A DNA stretch of 64,000 nt. Source: Zwartia hollandica. Its GTDB lineage: Bacteria > Pseudomonadota > Gammaproteobacteria > Burkholderiales > Burkholderiaceae_B. Positions 54,767 to 64,000 of this stretch are shown here, in pieces (the first letter of the stretch is position 1; every line of letters begins with the position of its first letter). Both the position numbers and the translations under genes were made by a program. The notes beneath the pieces were generated by a model, which saw only the letters and a program-made list of their open reading frames with translations, had not been told where the DNA came from and did no database searches. The stretch is from NCBI RefSeq assembly GCF_019923725.1, contig NZ_JAHXRI010000010.1, positions 582,636 through 646,635 of the forward strand. The letters run 5' to 3'.

Positions 54767-55096
54767 ATGAAAATCGACAATATTCCGTTTGGCACAACCG
54801 ACTGGTCAGAGGTTCCGGCCACAGAGCATGCGGGAACCACAGGCAAAGCCTTTTGGCGCACGCGGCAATTCGGCACGATCCGGGTTCGGATGGTCGAATA
54901 CACGCCTGGCTATTTAGCCGATCACTGGTGCGAGAAGGGACACATCCTGCTTTGCTTGAGTGGGTCGCTTCATACCGTCTTAAAAGATGGCAGGACGTTC
55001 GATTTAAAGCCAGGCATGAGCTATCAGGTCGCGGACGCGGCTGAGCCACACCAGTCCTCAACCGAGACTGGTGCGACGCTATTTATTGTTGATTGA
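54767..55096 (+). CDS. Small cupin-fold protein with a DHWC motif
   Basis: Single-domain cupin of 109 residues. The metal-binding turn reads YLADHWCEKGHILLCLSGSLHTVL, in which His, Cys and His replace the usual His-x-His...Glu ligands. The second cupin motif is LKPGMSYQVADAAEPHQSS. NCBI uses the name 'DHCW motif cupin fold protein' for a similar family; the order here is DHWC. No signal peptide is present. The role is unknown. It is divergent from cbpA and convergent with pgk, whose stop lies 36 bases away. Confidence 0.85.
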   Translation: MKIDNIPFGTTDWSEVPATEHAGTTGKAFWRTRQFGTIRVRMVEYTPGYLADHWCEKGHILLCLSGSLHTVLKDGRTFDLKPGMSYQVADAAEPHQSSTETGATLFIVD

Positions 55097-55106
55097 GACT
55101 TATCGT

Positions 55107-55122
55107 CGGCTAGCGCTAGCCG
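55107..55122. repeat. Perfect 16-base palindrome between cupin gene and pgk
   Basis: CGGCTAGCGCTAGCCG is fully self-complementary, between two convergent genes that end 36 bases apart. It may form a hairpin that stops both transcripts, but no T-run follows on either strand. It may also be a protein-binding dyad. Confidence 0.4.
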
Positions 55123-55131
55123 CACAAAACT

Positions 55132-56328
55132 CTAATCTAATGCCCGTTTATGCAAAACATCCACTGCGGGTAAGGTTTTGCCTTCGAGGAACTCGAGGAA
55201 GGCACCGCCCCCTGTCGAGATGTAGCCAACTTTGTCGGTAATACCAAATTTCGCGATCGCAGCAAGGGTGTCGCCACCGCCCGCGATGGAAAACCCCGGA
55301 GAAGCAGCAATCGCCTGAGACAAGGACTCGGTTCCTTGAGCGAATTGCTCGAACTCAAACACACCGACCGGACCATTCCAGACGATCGTGCCCGCTTTTT
55401 TCAAGATATCCGCGAGCTGGGCAGAAGTCTGCGGGCCGATATCTAAAATCAAATCATCTGCAGCTACGTCTTTGGCAGCCTTAACTGTGGCTTTCGCCTG
55501 CGCTGAAAACTCAGTCGCGCAGACCACATCAACGGGTATTGGCACCGCAGCGCCACGCGCCTGCATCTTTTGCATCACCGCACGCGCCTGATCGATTTGG
55601 TCAGGTTCGGCCAACGATTTACCAATCGGCAAACCAGCTGCCAACATAAACGTATTGGCGATACCACCACCTACAATCAACTGATCAACCTTGTCAGCCA
55701 ACGACTGCAAGATCGACAGTTTGGTTGAAACCTTTGAACCACCCACGATCGCCACCAGCGGGCGTTTGGGTGCAAGCAACGCACGCCCAAGGGCCTCGAG
55801 CTCTGCCTGCAGCAGCGGACCGGCACAGGCGGTTGCCGCGAACTGTGCAATCCCATGCGTCGTCGCCTCGGCACGGTGCGCGGTGCCAAAGGCATCGTTC
55901 ACATACACATCACATAGCGCCGCCATTTTCTTGGACAACTCGGGATCGTTTTTCTTTTCACCCTTGTTTACCCGGCAGTTCTCAAGCAAGACGACTTGTC
56001 CTGGGGACACCTGGACACCATCAACCCAATTCTGCACCAAACTCACTTGCATACCGAGCAACTCGGAGAGTCGTTTGGCGATGGGCGCCAAGGAATCTTC
56101 AGCTGTCAGTGTGCCCTCTGTTGGACGTCCGAGATGTGAGGTCACCATCACCGCAGCACCGGCATCAAGCGCCAAGCGAATGCCGGGCACCGAGGCACGA
56201 ATACGCGTGTCTTCAGTGATGTGGCCTGCATCATCAAACGGAACATTCAAATCGGCGCGGATAAACACCCGCTTACCGGAGAGTTTGCCAGACTGAGCCA
56301 GAGCAGAAAGGGTTTGAACAGTCGTCAT
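55132..56328 (-). CDS. pgk: Phosphoglycerate kinase
   Basis: Two-domain glycolytic kinase of 398 residues that transfers phosphate from 1,3-bisphosphoglycerate to [30 protein letters not shown] and SHLGRPTEG form the N-terminal substrate site. [26 protein letters not shown], and [19 protein letters not shown] with GGGDTLAA form the nucleotide side. It starts 8 bases after the gap stop and is the last gene of the tkt-gap-pgk unit. Nothing like pyk follows it. Confidence 0.97.
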   Translation of the reverse strand: MTTVQTLSALAQSGKLSGKRVFIRADLNVPFDDAGHITEDTRIRASVPGIRLALDAGAAVMVTSHLGRPTEGTLTAEDSLAPIAKRLSELLGMQVSLVQNWVDGVQVSPGQVVLLENCRVNKGEKKNDPELSKKMAALCDVYVNDAFGTAHRAEATTHGIAQFAATACAGPLLQAELEALGRALLAPKRPLVAIVGGSKVSTKLSILQSLADKVDQLIVGGGIANTFMLAAGLPIGKSLAEPDQIDQARAVMQKMQARGAAVPIPVDVVCATEFSAQAKATVKAAKDVAADDLILDIGPQTSAQLADILKKAGTIVWNGPVGVFEFEQFAQGTESLSQAIAASPGFSIAGGGDTLAAIAKFGITDKVGYISTGGGAFLEFLEGKTLPAVDVLHKRALD

Positions 56329-56336
56329 AGTTTGAT

Positions 56337-57350
56337 TTACTTCGCTGCCATTAGCGCCACAGTGGTGTCGAGCATACGGTTGCTAAACCCCCACTCGTTG
56401 TCGTACCAGGAGTTCACTTTGACCAAGGTGCCAGACACCTTAGTCAGCGTTGCATCAAAATTGCTCGAAGCAGGATTGTGGTTGAAGTCTACCGACACGA
56501 GCTGCTCGGTGTTGTAGGTCAGAATGCCTTTGAGCGGGCCCGACGCAGCGGCTGCTTTAAGGATGTCGTTGACTTCATCAACTGTAGTTTCACGCTTGGC
56601 GATAAAAGTCAGATCAACGATCGATACGTTGATGGTTGGCACGCGCATTGCAAAACCATCGAGCTTGCCATTCAGTTCAGGCAGTACCAAACCAACGGCA
56701 GCAGCAGCACCCGTCTTGGTAGGAATCATGCTCATTGTTGCCGAGCGCGCGCGACGAAGATCTTCGTGATAAACGTCCGTCAATACTTGGTCGTTCGTGT
56801 AGGCGTGAATCGTTGTCATCAGACCCGTCACAACACCCAACTTCTCGTGCAGAGGCTTAACCAGTGGTGCCAAACAGTTCGTTGTGCAGGAAGCATTGGA
56901 AATCACGGTGTGCTCGCTCTTGAGCACGTCCTGGTTCACGCCATACACAATCGTCGCATCAACGTCTTTGCCGCCAGGTGCCGAGATGATCACTTTCTTT
57001 GCACCACCTTTGAGGTGGGCCGATGCTTTTTCTTTGCTTGTAAAGAAGCCTGTGCATTCGAGCACAACATCTACTTTGAGTTCGCCCCAGGGCAACTCAG
57101 CAGGATTACGGTTGGCCAATACGCGAATCTTGTCGCCATTCACAACCATGTACTCGCCCTCAACGCCGACGGTACCAGGAAAACGTCCGTGTGCCGTGTC
57201 GTACTGTGTGAGGTGCGCATTCGTCTTCGGGTCGCCCAAGTCGTTGATCGCTACGATTTGGATGTCATGCTTTTTGCCACCTTCGTAATGAGCACGCAGA
57301 ATATTGCGACCGATACGACCATAGCCGTTAATTGCAACACGAATCGTCAT
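56337..57350 (-). CDS. gap: Glyceraldehyde-3-phosphate dehydrogenase, type I
   Basis: Enzyme of 337 residues that converts glyceraldehyde 3-phosphate and phosphate to 1,3-bisphosphoglycerate. [12 protein letters not shown] is the NAD site, and AINDLGDP with Asp at the end of beta-2 is the usual NAD-type sequence. The nucleophile is Cys155 in [12 protein letters not shown]. The downstream [19 protein letters not shown] and [12 protein letters not shown] stretches complete the active site. It lies 40 bases after tkt. Confidence 0.97.
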   Translation of the reverse strand: MTIRVAINGYGRIGRNILRAHYEGGKKHDIQIVAINDLGDPKTNAHLTQYDTAHGRFPGTVGVEGEYMVVNGDKIRVLANRNPAELPWGELKVDVVLECTGFFTSKEKASAHLKGGAKKVIISAPGGKDVDATIVYGVNQDVLKSEHTVISNASCTTNCLAPLVKPLHEKLGVVTGLMTTIHAYTNDQVLTDVYHEDLRRARSATMSMIPTKTGAAAAVGLVLPELNGKLDGFAMRVPTINVSIVDLTFIAKRETTVDEVNDILKAAAASGPLKGILTYNTEQLVSVDFNHNPASSNFDATLTKVSGTLVKVNSWYDNEWGFSNRMLDTTVALMAAK

Positions 57351-57390
57351 GGAACCACTCCTATTTATTTAAAGTTTATATAACGCGCAC

Positions 57391-59436
57391 TTAGAGAATG
57401 CGCTTAACCGCTTCCGCAACTTTCTCTGCGGTCAGACCAAAATGTTTAAACAATGCACCAGCGGGCGCCGACTCGCCGTATGTATCAATTCCCACCACTG
57501 CGCCATCTAGACCGACATACTTATGCCAAAACGCTGTGACGCCGGCTTCCACGGCCACACGAGGCATGCCTTTGGGCAATACTGACTTACGCCAAGCCTC
57601 ATCTTGCTGATCGAACACATCGGTGCTGGGCATCGAGACCACACGCACCGCAATACCTTGCTCAGCCAACAGCTTTTGTGCCTCGATCGCGATGGCAACT
57701 TCAGACCCTGTCGCGATAATCGCCGCACGTGCATCTTTCGCTTCTTGCAACACGTAGCCACCACGCGCCACGTTTTTGAGCGTCTCAGCATTGCGTGCAA
57801 CAAAAGGCAGGTTCTGGCGCGACAACAAGAGCGCTGTCGGACCACCTGCATGCACATCCATGCCAATACTTGATGGGCGGCCCACCGCGGCCAACCATGC
57901 GGCTGTCGTTTCGACCGTATCGCAAGGACGCCAAACAGATAGATTGGGAATCAAACGCAAGCTGCTTGCATGTTCGACCGACTGATGCGTTGGGCCGTCT
58001 TCGCCCAAGCCAATCGAATCATGCGTAAACACGTGCACCACGCGTTGCTTCATCAGCGCAGCCATACGCAAAGCGTTGCGCGAGTAGTCAGAGAAGGTCA
58101 AGAAGGTGCCGCCAAACGGCAAGTAGCCCCCGTGAAGCGCCATCCCATTCATCATGGCAGCCATGCCGAACTCACGCACGCCGTAGTTAATGTGGCGACC
58201 GAATTGAACACCTTGCGAGTTCGCACGCACAGGCACAGCACCTTTCCAGTCCGTAAAGTTCGAGCCAGTCAGATCGGCTGAGCCGCCCAACATCTCTGGC
58301 AACAACTCAACCAATGCCGTAATAGCCAGCTGAGAGGCTTTACGCGACGCAATCGTTTCAGCTTTCTCGTTAGTCGCCGCAAGCAACTTCTGTGCAGCCT
58401 CCGCGAACCCTGCCGGAAGCTCACCGCGCATACGGCGCATGAACTGTTGTGCTTGTTCAGGATATTTCGTGGCGTACGCATCAAAGGACTTCTGCCAGAC
58501 CGACTGAGACTGTGCCCCAGCAGCTCGTTGATCCCAACCTTTGTAAACCGACTCTGGGATTTCAAAAGGTGGATGCGGCCAACCGATCGCAGCGCGCGTT
58601 GCCGCAATTTCATCGGCGCCAAGAGGTGCCCCATGGACCTTGTCGGTGCCAGCCACGTTCGGTGCGCCTTTACCAATCACTGTGCGACAAATCACGAGCG
58701 TCGGCCGTACGTTTTGCTTACCCAATTGTTGGGCTTGCTTAAGCGCATGATCCACAGCATCTACGTCATGGCCGTTTGCGACGCGCACAATATTCCAGCC
58801 GTAGCCCTCAAAGCGTTTGGCAGTATCGTCAGCAAACCAGTTCTCTACCTTGCCATCAATCGAGATGCCATTGTCGTCATAGAGAACAATTAACTTCGAC
58901 AAACGTAAGGTGCCTGCAAGCGAACACACCTCGTGCGAGATGCCTTCCATCAAACAGCCATCACCGACAAAGGCGTAGGTGTGGTGATCAACGATCTTAT
59001 GATCCGGACGGTTGAACTCAGCGGCAAGCAAAGCCTCTGTAAGGGCCATACCTACAGCGTTTGCCAATCCTTGTCCCAAAGGACCTGTCGTCGTTTCAAC
59101 CCCGTGCGTAATGCCAACTTCTGGATGTCCCGGTGTTTTAGAGTGCAGTTGCCGAAACTTACGCAGCTCTTCCATCGGCAAGTCGTAGCCCGTTAAGTGC
59201 AACAAGGCATACAGCAACATCGAACCATGACCATTGGACAGCACAAAGCGATCTCGATTCGCCCAAGCGGGATCGGCTGGGTTGTGTTGCAAATGACGCG
59301 TGAACAGCGCCTGCGCCATTTCGGCCATTCCCATCGGTGCGCCCGGATGCCCGGAGTTCGCTTGCTGAACAGCATCCATAGCCAGTGCGCGGATAGCGTC
59401 GGCCAGTTTGACAGGGGTATGGTTGGGTTGGCTCAT
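57391..59436 (-). CDS. tkt: Transketolase
   Basis: TPP enzyme of 681 residues that moves two-carbon units between sugar phosphates (pentose phosphate pathway). The ATG at 59436 ([23 protein letters not shown]) has GGGGA 8 bases upstream; an earlier start at 59490 adds residues unlike the family. [39 protein letters not shown] and [20 protein letters not shown] (TPP/Mg) are visible. [15 protein letters not shown] supplies active-site His and Glu/Asp residues of the Pyr domain. It heads the tkt-gap-pgk unit. Confidence 0.97.
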   Translation of the reverse strand: MSQPNHTPVKLADAIRALAMDAVQQANSGHPGAPMGMAEMAQALFTRHLQHNPADPAWANRDRFVLSNGHGSMLLYALLHLTGYDLPMEELRKFRQLHSKTPGHPEVGITHGVETTTGPLGQGLANAVGMALTEALLAAEFNRPDHKIVDHHTYAFVGDGCLMEGISHEVCSLAGTLRLSKLIVLYDDNGISIDGKVENWFADDTAKRFEGYGWNIVRVANGHDVDAVDHALKQAQQLGKQNVRPTLVICRTVIGKGAPNVAGTDKVHGAPLGADEIAATRAAIGWPHPPFEIPESVYKGWDQRAAGAQSQSVWQKSFDAYATKYPEQAQQFMRRMRGELPAGFAEAAQKLLAATNEKAETIASRKASQLAITALVELLPEMLGGSADLTGSNFTDWKGAVPVRANSQGVQFGRHINYGVREFGMAAMMNGMALHGGYLPFGGTFLTFSDYSRNALRMAALMKQRVVHVFTHDSIGLGEDGPTHQSVEHASSLRLIPNLSVWRPCDTVETTAAWLAAVGRPSSIGMDVHAGGPTALLLSRQNLPFVARNAETLKNVARGGYVLQEAKDARAAIIATGSEVAIAIEAQKLLAEQGIAVRVVSMPSTDVFDQQDEAWRKSVLPKGMPRVAVEAGVTAFWHKYVGLDGAVVGIDTYGESAPAGALFKHFGLTAEKVAEAVKRIL

Positions 59437-59539
59437 GCGGTGTGTCCCCGACCAGAAGGCCGCGAGATCAAAAAATGGGTTACAAAACACAAGAGTTTAG
59501 CACCCGTATATCCCCTTACACCCCGACTGAGTAGCCTTG

Positions 59540-60274
59540 ATGACAGCTCCACGCTTTTACTGTCAGGACCCGATTTCCGGCAATCAAACCCTCACACTTC
59601 CAGCAACGGTTGCGCACCACATCAGGGTGCGTCGCCTGGCCGCGGGTTGTGAAATTGTTCTGTTCGATGGGCGAGGCGGAGAAATCGCCGGAGTGCTTGA
59701 TTTTGATGGAAAAACTGCACAAGTGCGGCTCTCAGATCATCGTCCAAGAGAAGCTGAAGTGGCGGGGAGGATGACACTTATTCAAGGTCTCCCGTCGGGC
59801 GACAAAATGGACTGGGTCATTGAAAAGGCAGTGGAGCTTGGCGTGCAGCGCGTGATCCCGGTTGCCGCGCACCGCAGCGTCCTTAAGTTATCCGGTGATC
59901 GCCTGACCAAGCGCTTGATGCATTGGCAAGGCATCATCATCGCCGCTTCGGAACAATGTGGCCGCAATCGTTTGATGCAAGTACTGCCCCCTCAAAGTCT
60001 TGAGCAAACGTTGACTCAAACAGATTTAGGTTTTGTATTGCTTTGCGATCCCGCCGCCAACGACGATCTGGCTACCACGATTCACGGCAACAACGATGCA
60101 GCAAACACTGGTCTCAGTTTCTTAGTTGGGCCCGAAGGCGGCTGGAGTGCGGAAGAGCTCGCGATCTGTCGCCGCCAGCAGGTGAGAAGCGTACGGTTTG
60201 GAGCGAGGGTATTACGCAGCGAAACCGCCGGGCTCGCTATGGCAGCCGCCTCCACCGCCCTGCTTGACTGGTAA
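59540..60274 (+). CDS. rsmE: 16S rRNA (uracil(1498)-N(3))-methyltransferase
   Basis: SPOUT methyltransferase of 244 residues that methylates U1498 of 16S rRNA. The start is the ATG at 59540, just after an in-frame TTG. N-terminal PUA-like part: HHIRVRRLAAGCEIVLFDG. The catalytic knot contains LIQGLPSGDKMDWVIEKAVELGV, then SFLVGPEGGWSAEE and VLRSETAGLAMAAA, which bind SAM. It is divergent from tkt. Confidence 0.95.
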   Translation: MTAPRFYCQDPISGNQTLTLPATVAHHIRVRRLAAGCEIVLFDGRGGEIAGVLDFDGKTAQVRLSDHRPREAEVAGRMTLIQGLPSGDKMDWVIEKAVELGVQRVIPVAAHRSVLKLSGDRLTKRLMHWQGIIIAASEQCGRNRLMQVLPPQSLEQTLTQTDLGFVLLCDPAANDDLATTIHGNNDAANTGLSFLVGPEGGWSAEELAICRRQQVRSVRFGARVLRSETAGLAMAAASTALLDW

Positions 60275-60309
60275 CAGAGCAAAATCGAGCTTTGCCCTAG
60301 ACCAGAGCG

Positions 60310-60777
60310 CTAGCTCGGTTCATCACTCCAATTGCGGACTACGCCAGGCTTAGCATCATCATGCTTCCCGGCATGATGGATGCCGTAAATAAAAACCAAC
60401 CCATTTTCACGCGCGTAGCTGACCGTGTCGTTGAGGACCTGCAAAAACTGGTGTCCGTCCATCACGATCGCTGGGTCCTCAGAGTGCAACTTATCGAGAA
60501 CTAGCACGAGACCGCCATCTTTTTGATCTTGTAGCGTATCTCGCAAGCAATCAAACAATCCGTCAAAATCGCTACCAAAAAACTGGGGATAATCCACAGC
60601 CTTCACGATTGCACGAAAAACAGCCGAGCGACTGCGGGCTTTATCGCAGTCCGCAACACACCAGGCTAAACCGTGCTCTTTGGCCGCAGCGGACATCAGA
60701 TCGAGCCCGGTCAGAGGATCGAAGTCCCCCCCGCGCTTTAACAGCTGACGCAATGCTGGATCAACCGCCTTACCCAT
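60310..60777 (-). CDS. Barstar-family protein (orphan)
   Basis: Protein of 155 residues from the ATG at 60777 (MGKAVDPALRQLLKRGG), chosen because AAGGAG is 8 bases upstream; the ATG at 60783 would be too close to it. The central part matches barstar, the inhibitor of the RNase barnase: ARSRSAVFRAIVKAVDYPQFFGSDFDGLFDCLRD, in which the Asp residues that block the RNase active site are conserved in type. The C-terminal part continues the fold, with a KHDDAKPGVVRNW tail. No RNase gene lies beside it, so it may have another partner. Confidence 0.85.
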   Translation of the reverse strand: MGKAVDPALRQLLKRGGDFDPLTGLDLMSAAAKEHGLAWCVADCDKARSRSAVFRAIVKAVDYPQFFGSDFDGLFDCLRDTLQDQKDGGLVLVLDKLHSEDPAIVMDGHQFLQVLNDTVSYARENGLVFIYGIHHAGKHDDAKPGVVRNWSDEPS

Positions 60778-60887
60778 ACACATGGCTCCTTGAATAGGTT
60801 AGGACAATAACTCGACAGTGGCCGGTTTGGAAGTGGCTAGACACCTTTCTTTGCCAGAAGAACACAAAAATCGATGGTGGAAAGCAT

Positions 60888-60922
60888 CACGCCCACCAAG
60901 TTTTGTAGCGTTGGTGAGCGTG
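60888..60922. other. Long stem-loop downstream of maeB
   Basis: CACGCCCACCAA (60888-60899) pairs with TTGGTGAGCGTG (60911-60922) in a 12-base stem (one wobble or mismatch depending on strand) with an 11-base loop. It lies about 22 bases after the maeB stop on the minus strand. A T-rich stretch lies 8 bases after it on the plus strand and no T-run immediately on the minus strand. A terminator or 3'-end stabiliser for maeB is likely. Confidence 0.45.
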
Positions 60923-60944
60923 GATATCTTATTTTTTCTATTTA

Positions 60945-63260
60945 TTACAGTAACTTAGCTTGCATCGCGCTATGCCGAGGGTCGTTCGCTTCCACGACGG
61001 TTAATGCTGTCATATTAACGATACGGCGCACAGTCGCGCTGGTCGTCAAAATATGCACAGGAGCATTCGCTCCCAATAAGAAGGGCCCGACAGCGACATT
61101 GCCTCCGGCTGCCGTCTTCAGCAAGTTGTACGCGATATTGCCAGAATCGACGTTCGGGCATACCAGGAGGTTAGCGGAACCTTTTAGGGTAGAGGACGGA
61201 AGAATGCGTAAGCGCAACGCTTCGTTCAAAGCACAGTCACCGTGCATTTCTCCATCGACCTCAAGCTCGGGGGCTTTCGCTCGAATGATTTCGAGCGCTT
61301 TTTGCATTTTGCTTCCCGAGGCAGAGCTGCCCGAACCGAAGTTCGAGCGCGACAGCAACGCCGCTTTCGGTGTCAAATTTAAGCGGCGCATTTGATCGGC
61401 CGCCGCAATGGTGAACTCAGCGATCTGTTCGGCAGTAGGGTCGTCATTGATGTGCGTGTCCACTAGCGCCAGCGTCTGCTCAGGCAGAAGCAAAATATTC
61501 ATCGCAGCATAGGTCGTCGCGCCCTGGCGTTTACCAATCATCTCGTCCACAAACTTTAGATGATCGTGATAGCCACTCACCGTGCCGCAAATCATGCCAT
61601 CAGCATCGCCCATTCTCACCATGGTCGCACCGATCAAGGTCAGGCGCCGACGCATTTCTACACGGGCCATTTCCTTGGTCACGCCGTTACGACACATTTT
61701 TTCCCAGTAAGCGGTCCAATATTGATTAAAGCGCTCGTCGAACTCTGGGTTCGTCACCTCGACGTCCTCACCAAGCCGCAGGCGCAAGCCAAACTTCGAG
61801 ATGCGGTCTTTCAACACAGAGGGTCGGCCAACCAGAATCGGCTTAGCAAGTTTTTCGTCAACGATTACCTGCACCGCACGCAAGACGCGCTCGTCCTCGC
61901 CTTCGGTGAACACAATACGTGCGCGTCCACCCTCGCGCACACGCGACTTGGCAGCAGAAAACAAGGGGCGCATAAATGCACCCGAGCGATAGACAAACTG
62001 CTCGAGTTGCTCAACGTAAGCGTCAAGATCAGCAATCGGACGCGTCGCGACTCCGCCTTCCATCGCCGCTTTTGCCACAGCCGGCGCAATGCGCACAATC
62101 AAGCGTGGATCGAAAGGCTTTGGAATAAAAGAGTTCGGCCCAAAGGATACGTCATAGTGCCCATACGCCGCAGCGACAACTTCACTTTGCTCTTCTTGCG
62201 CTAGCTTGGCAATTGCGACAACAGCCGCCTTTTCCATTTCGCGCGTAATGGTTGTCGCTCCCACATCCAACGCCCCACGAAAAATATAGGGGAAGCACAA
62301 GACGTTATTGACCTGATTAGGGTAATCGGAGCGTCCAGTTGCCATCACAATATCGTCACGGACTGCATGCGCTTCCGAAGGAAGAATCTCTGGGTTTGGG
62401 TTCGCCAAGGCCAAGATCAACGGCCGCGCGCCCATGACCTTCACCATCTCTGGTTTGAGCACGCCGCCGGCAGACAACCCAAGAAACACGTCAGCACCAG
62501 AAATAATATCTGCAAGCTTGCGGGCATCCGTTTTTTGAGCGAACCGCTCCTTGTCTGGATCCATCAAAGTGGTTCGGCCTTCGTACACAACGCCCTCGAT
62601 GTCTGATACCCAAATATTTTTGAGCGGAAGGCCAAGGTCGACCATCAAGTCCAAACACGCCAGAGCTGCAGCGCCTGCACCCGACACCACCACCTTTACT
62701 TTGTCAATATCTTTACCAACAACTTTCAGTCCATTGATGAATGCGGCAGACACACAAATAGCAGTACCGTGTTGATCATCATGGAATACCGGTATGCGCA
62801 TGCGCTCACGCAATTTGCGCTCAACGGTAAAGCACTCTGGTGCCTTGATATCCTCTAAGTTGATTCCACCAAAGGTCGGCTCAAGCCCAGCAATAATCTC
62901 AACAAGTTTAAGAGGATCTTGTTCGTTAATTTCGATGTCGAAGACATCGATGCCCGCAAACTTTTTAAATAAAACAGCCTTGCCTTCCATGACAGGCTTC
63001 GACGCAAGCGGACCAATATTGCCCAACCCAAGCACCGCTGTGCCGTTCGTGATGACACCTACTAAATTTCCTCGCGCGGTATATCGAAACGCATTGGCAG
63101 GATCCGTCACGATTTCTTCGCAAGCCGCAGCGACACCTGGCGAATAAGCCAAGGCTAGGTCCCGTTGGTTAGACAGCATTTTTGTCGGTGCGATAGAAAT
63201 CTTGCCAGGACGACCTTGCTCGTGATATTCGAGCGCAGCTTTGCGAAACGTTTCTTCCAT
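60945..63260 (-). CDS. maeB: NADP-dependent malic enzyme, two-domain form
   Basis: Enzyme of 771 residues that decarboxylates malate to pyruvate with NADP reduction. The first part, about 1-430, is the malic enzyme: [54 protein letters not shown] (metal/catalytic) and [20 protein letters not shown] (NADP). The second, about 445-771, is a phosphotransacetylase-like domain that regulates the enzyme by acetyl-CoA in E. coli ([31 protein letters not shown]). The ATG at 63260 ([10 protein letters not shown]) fits the family better than a TTG at 63284. Confidence 0.95.
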   Translation of the reverse strand: MEETFRKAALEYHEQGRPGKISIAPTKMLSNQRDLALAYSPGVAAACEEIVTDPANAFRYTARGNLVGVITNGTAVLGLGNIGPLASKPVMEGKAVLFKKFAGIDVFDIEINEQDPLKLVEIIAGLEPTFGGINLEDIKAPECFTVERKLRERMRIPVFHDDQHGTAICVSAAFINGLKVVGKDIDKVKVVVSGAGAAALACLDLMVDLGLPLKNIWVSDIEGVVYEGRTTLMDPDKERFAQKTDARKLADIISGADVFLGLSAGGVLKPEMVKVMGARPLILALANPNPEILPSEAHAVRDDIVMATGRSDYPNQVNNVLCFPYIFRGALDVGATTITREMEKAAVVAIAKLAQEEQSEVVAAAYGHYDVSFGPNSFIPKPFDPRLIVRIAPAVAKAAMEGGVATRPIADLDAYVEQLEQFVYRSGAFMRPLFSAAKSRVREGGRARIVFTEGEDERVLRAVQVIVDEKLAKPILVGRPSVLKDRISKFGLRLRLGEDVEVTNPEFDERFNQYWTAYWEKMCRNGVTKEMARVEMRRRLTLIGATMVRMGDADGMICGTVSGYHDHLKFVDEMIGKRQGATTYAAMNILLLPEQTLALVDTHINDDPTAEQIAEFTIAAADQMRRLNLTPKAALLSRSNFGSGSSASGSKMQKALEIIRAKAPELEVDGEMHGDCALNEALRLRILPSSTLKGSANLLVCPNVDSGNIAYNLLKTAAGGNVAVGPFLLGANAPVHILTTSATVRRIVNMTALTVVEANDPRHSAMQAKLL

Positions 63261-63308
63261 AATGAAAGGCACCAGTGATTTCAATAAGAGAAGTTAATTT
63301 TAGTCGCT

Positions 63309-64000
63309 TTACTCGGAAACCGAGCCGAAGACCCCAGAGGGATCTAGGATCTGCTTCACACTGCGATCAATTGAAGCGAAAGGGATCGACAAAGCGTCCG
63401 AAAAGTTCTCTGCAGATCGCTGCGACATACCGATCGCTGCATCCGAGGGACCACCCGCGCCGACAATTGTCCGTCCAGTCGCCGCGAACCAAACAGTCTG
63501 CACCCACCCCAACGCACCACCATGTCCAATGAATAGCCAAGCCAAGTTCGGCTCGCTCGGGGCCTTGGGCCTCAGAGCATCTAGCCTAAAACGCAACGGC
63601 CAAATCGCAGCAGCCATACCTTGCTCGACCGGTGCGCTATGTGCGAGCTCAAAAAGTTTGGGAATAATTCGCTGGGTCGCCAAACTTTGCAGCGGCGCTT
63701 GTGCAGTCGCTCCGAAGGGGCCCAACACCTCAGTTGTGCCATCAGCGAGCACTGCCTGTAGCTGTACGATACCGCTCAGGTCGCACTGGCCGGTCGGCCA
63801 GCGACCACAACCTCGACTCGCCACCCATTGCGCAACCGTTTGTTCGGGATCCGCCATATCCAATGACGCGATACCGAGCCCCTGAAGCGCACCGAGTAAG
63901 CAACCCGCGTCTGCTCGCCAAAGGGTTTGCGCGGCATCGACTGCAACAACGGTTGCCCACGGTGCGCGGGCCGACACCCAAAGTGCACCGCGACCCGGGT
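63309..64000 (-). CDS. Probable FAD-linked oxidase (GlcE-like), C-terminal part, truncated by window end
   Basis: The frame remains open to the last base of the window, so the N-terminus is missing and the GTG at 63977 is internal. The visible 230 residues end with DRSVKQILDPSGVFGSVSE, which matches the closing LK-x-x-(F/L)DPxGxF motif of FAD-binding oxidases such as glycolate oxidase subunit GlcE. PEQTVAQWVASRGCGRWPTGQCDL and LQAVLADGTTEVLGPFG resemble the FAD-domain end of that family. Other parts are divergent, so the exact family is uncertain. It lies 48 bases upstream of maeB on the same strand. Confidence 0.5.
   Translation of the reverse strand, partial: PGRGALWVSARAPWATVVAVDAAQTLWRADAGCLLGALQGLGIASLDMADPEQTVAQWVASRGCGRWPTGQCDLSGIVQLQAVLADGTTEVLGPFGATAQAPLQSLATQRIIPKLFELAHSAPVEQGMAAAIWPLRFRLDALRPKAPSEPNLAWLFIGHGGALGWVQTVWFAATGRTIVGAGGPSDAAIGMSQRSAENFSDALSIPFASIDRSVKQILDPSGVFGSVSE

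Noticed and set aside
56478-57383. 301-residue plus-strand frame opposite gap
   Set aside because: It is the antisense of a highly conserved gap gene, rich in Cys, His and Arg as expected for a shadow frame.
61560-62204. 214-residue plus-strand frame opposite maeB
   Set aside because: Antisense of the phosphotransacetylase domain of maeB; rich in His and Arg without motifs.
1-64000. CRISPR arrays, insertion sequences, integrases, tRNA or rRNA genes
   Set aside because: I looked for regular spaced repeats, transposase motifs, and tRNA-like cloverleaf or rRNA sequence, and saw none. The accessory regions show no mobility genes or flanking repeats.

Overview
The window looks like chromosome of a free-living betaproteobacterium of the order Burkholderiales, most likely family Alcaligenaceae (Bordetella/Achromobacter/Pusillimonas side). 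The reasons are five Bug/TctC-type periplasmic receptors, the Burkholderiales-type form of GlnS, a double-length UvrA, the tkt-gap-pgk and fba-purC-purE-purK gene order, and a two-gene AtuA system. Base composition is moderate and even. I see no tRNA, rRNA, CRISPR array, insertion sequence, integrase, phage gene or origin. Coding density is very high, with many ATGA/GTGA/TTGA stop-start overlaps.

Layout. 1-1777: end of an OmpR-type response regulator and its coupled EnvZ-like kinase. 1864-5957: glnS, the ABC-F translation factor ettA, and an acidic protein of unknown function. 5963-11500: a complete five-gene peptide-type ABC importer (binding protein, two permeases, two ATPases). 11593-15485: a Bug receptor, a split AtuA pair and a cyclase-family hydrolase. 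15601-15826: a strongly basic 43-residue small protein with its own terminator. 15929-23350: a four-ATPase 'dimeric' UvrA coupled to the folate genes pabB and pabC. 23321-28153: a 2-hydroxyacid cluster (FMN oxidase, RraA-like protein, D-2-hydroxyacid dehydrogenase, Bug receptor) behind tcdA.

28272-37268 (plus strand): MFS transporter, chaC, pdxH, flavin reductase, L-2-hydroxyglutarate oxidase-like enzyme, AidB-like acyl-CoA dehydrogenase, a TPP enzyme and glutaryl-CoA dehydrogenase. 37323-46644: the most interesting stretch, an accessory catabolic island. It holds three Bug receptors, an Asp/Glu-racemase-family protein, an arylmalonate-decarboxylase-like single-cysteine enzyme, a FAD dehydrogenase of the fumarate reductase/ketosteroid dehydrogenase type, a PRISE-type enone reductase, an SMP-30 lactonase, an SDR that lacks the catalytic Tyr-Lys pair, and a 168-residue unknown. 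I cannot assign it to a known pathway. The chemistry suggests import and reduction/dehydrogenation/ring-opening of an unsaturated, probably cyclic or branched, carboxylate.

46790-59436 (mainly minus strand): housekeeping carbon and purine genes (tkt, gap, pgk; then fba, purC, purE, purK, tsaC/sua5). The run is interrupted by a module of a cupin, cbpA-cbpM, mog and a methyltransferase, at the place where I would expect pyk. 59540-64000: rsmE, an orphan barstar-like protein, the two-domain malic enzyme maeB, and the C-terminal part of a probable FAD-linked oxidase that runs off the window.

Functions were assigned from motifs and remembered family features. No search was run.
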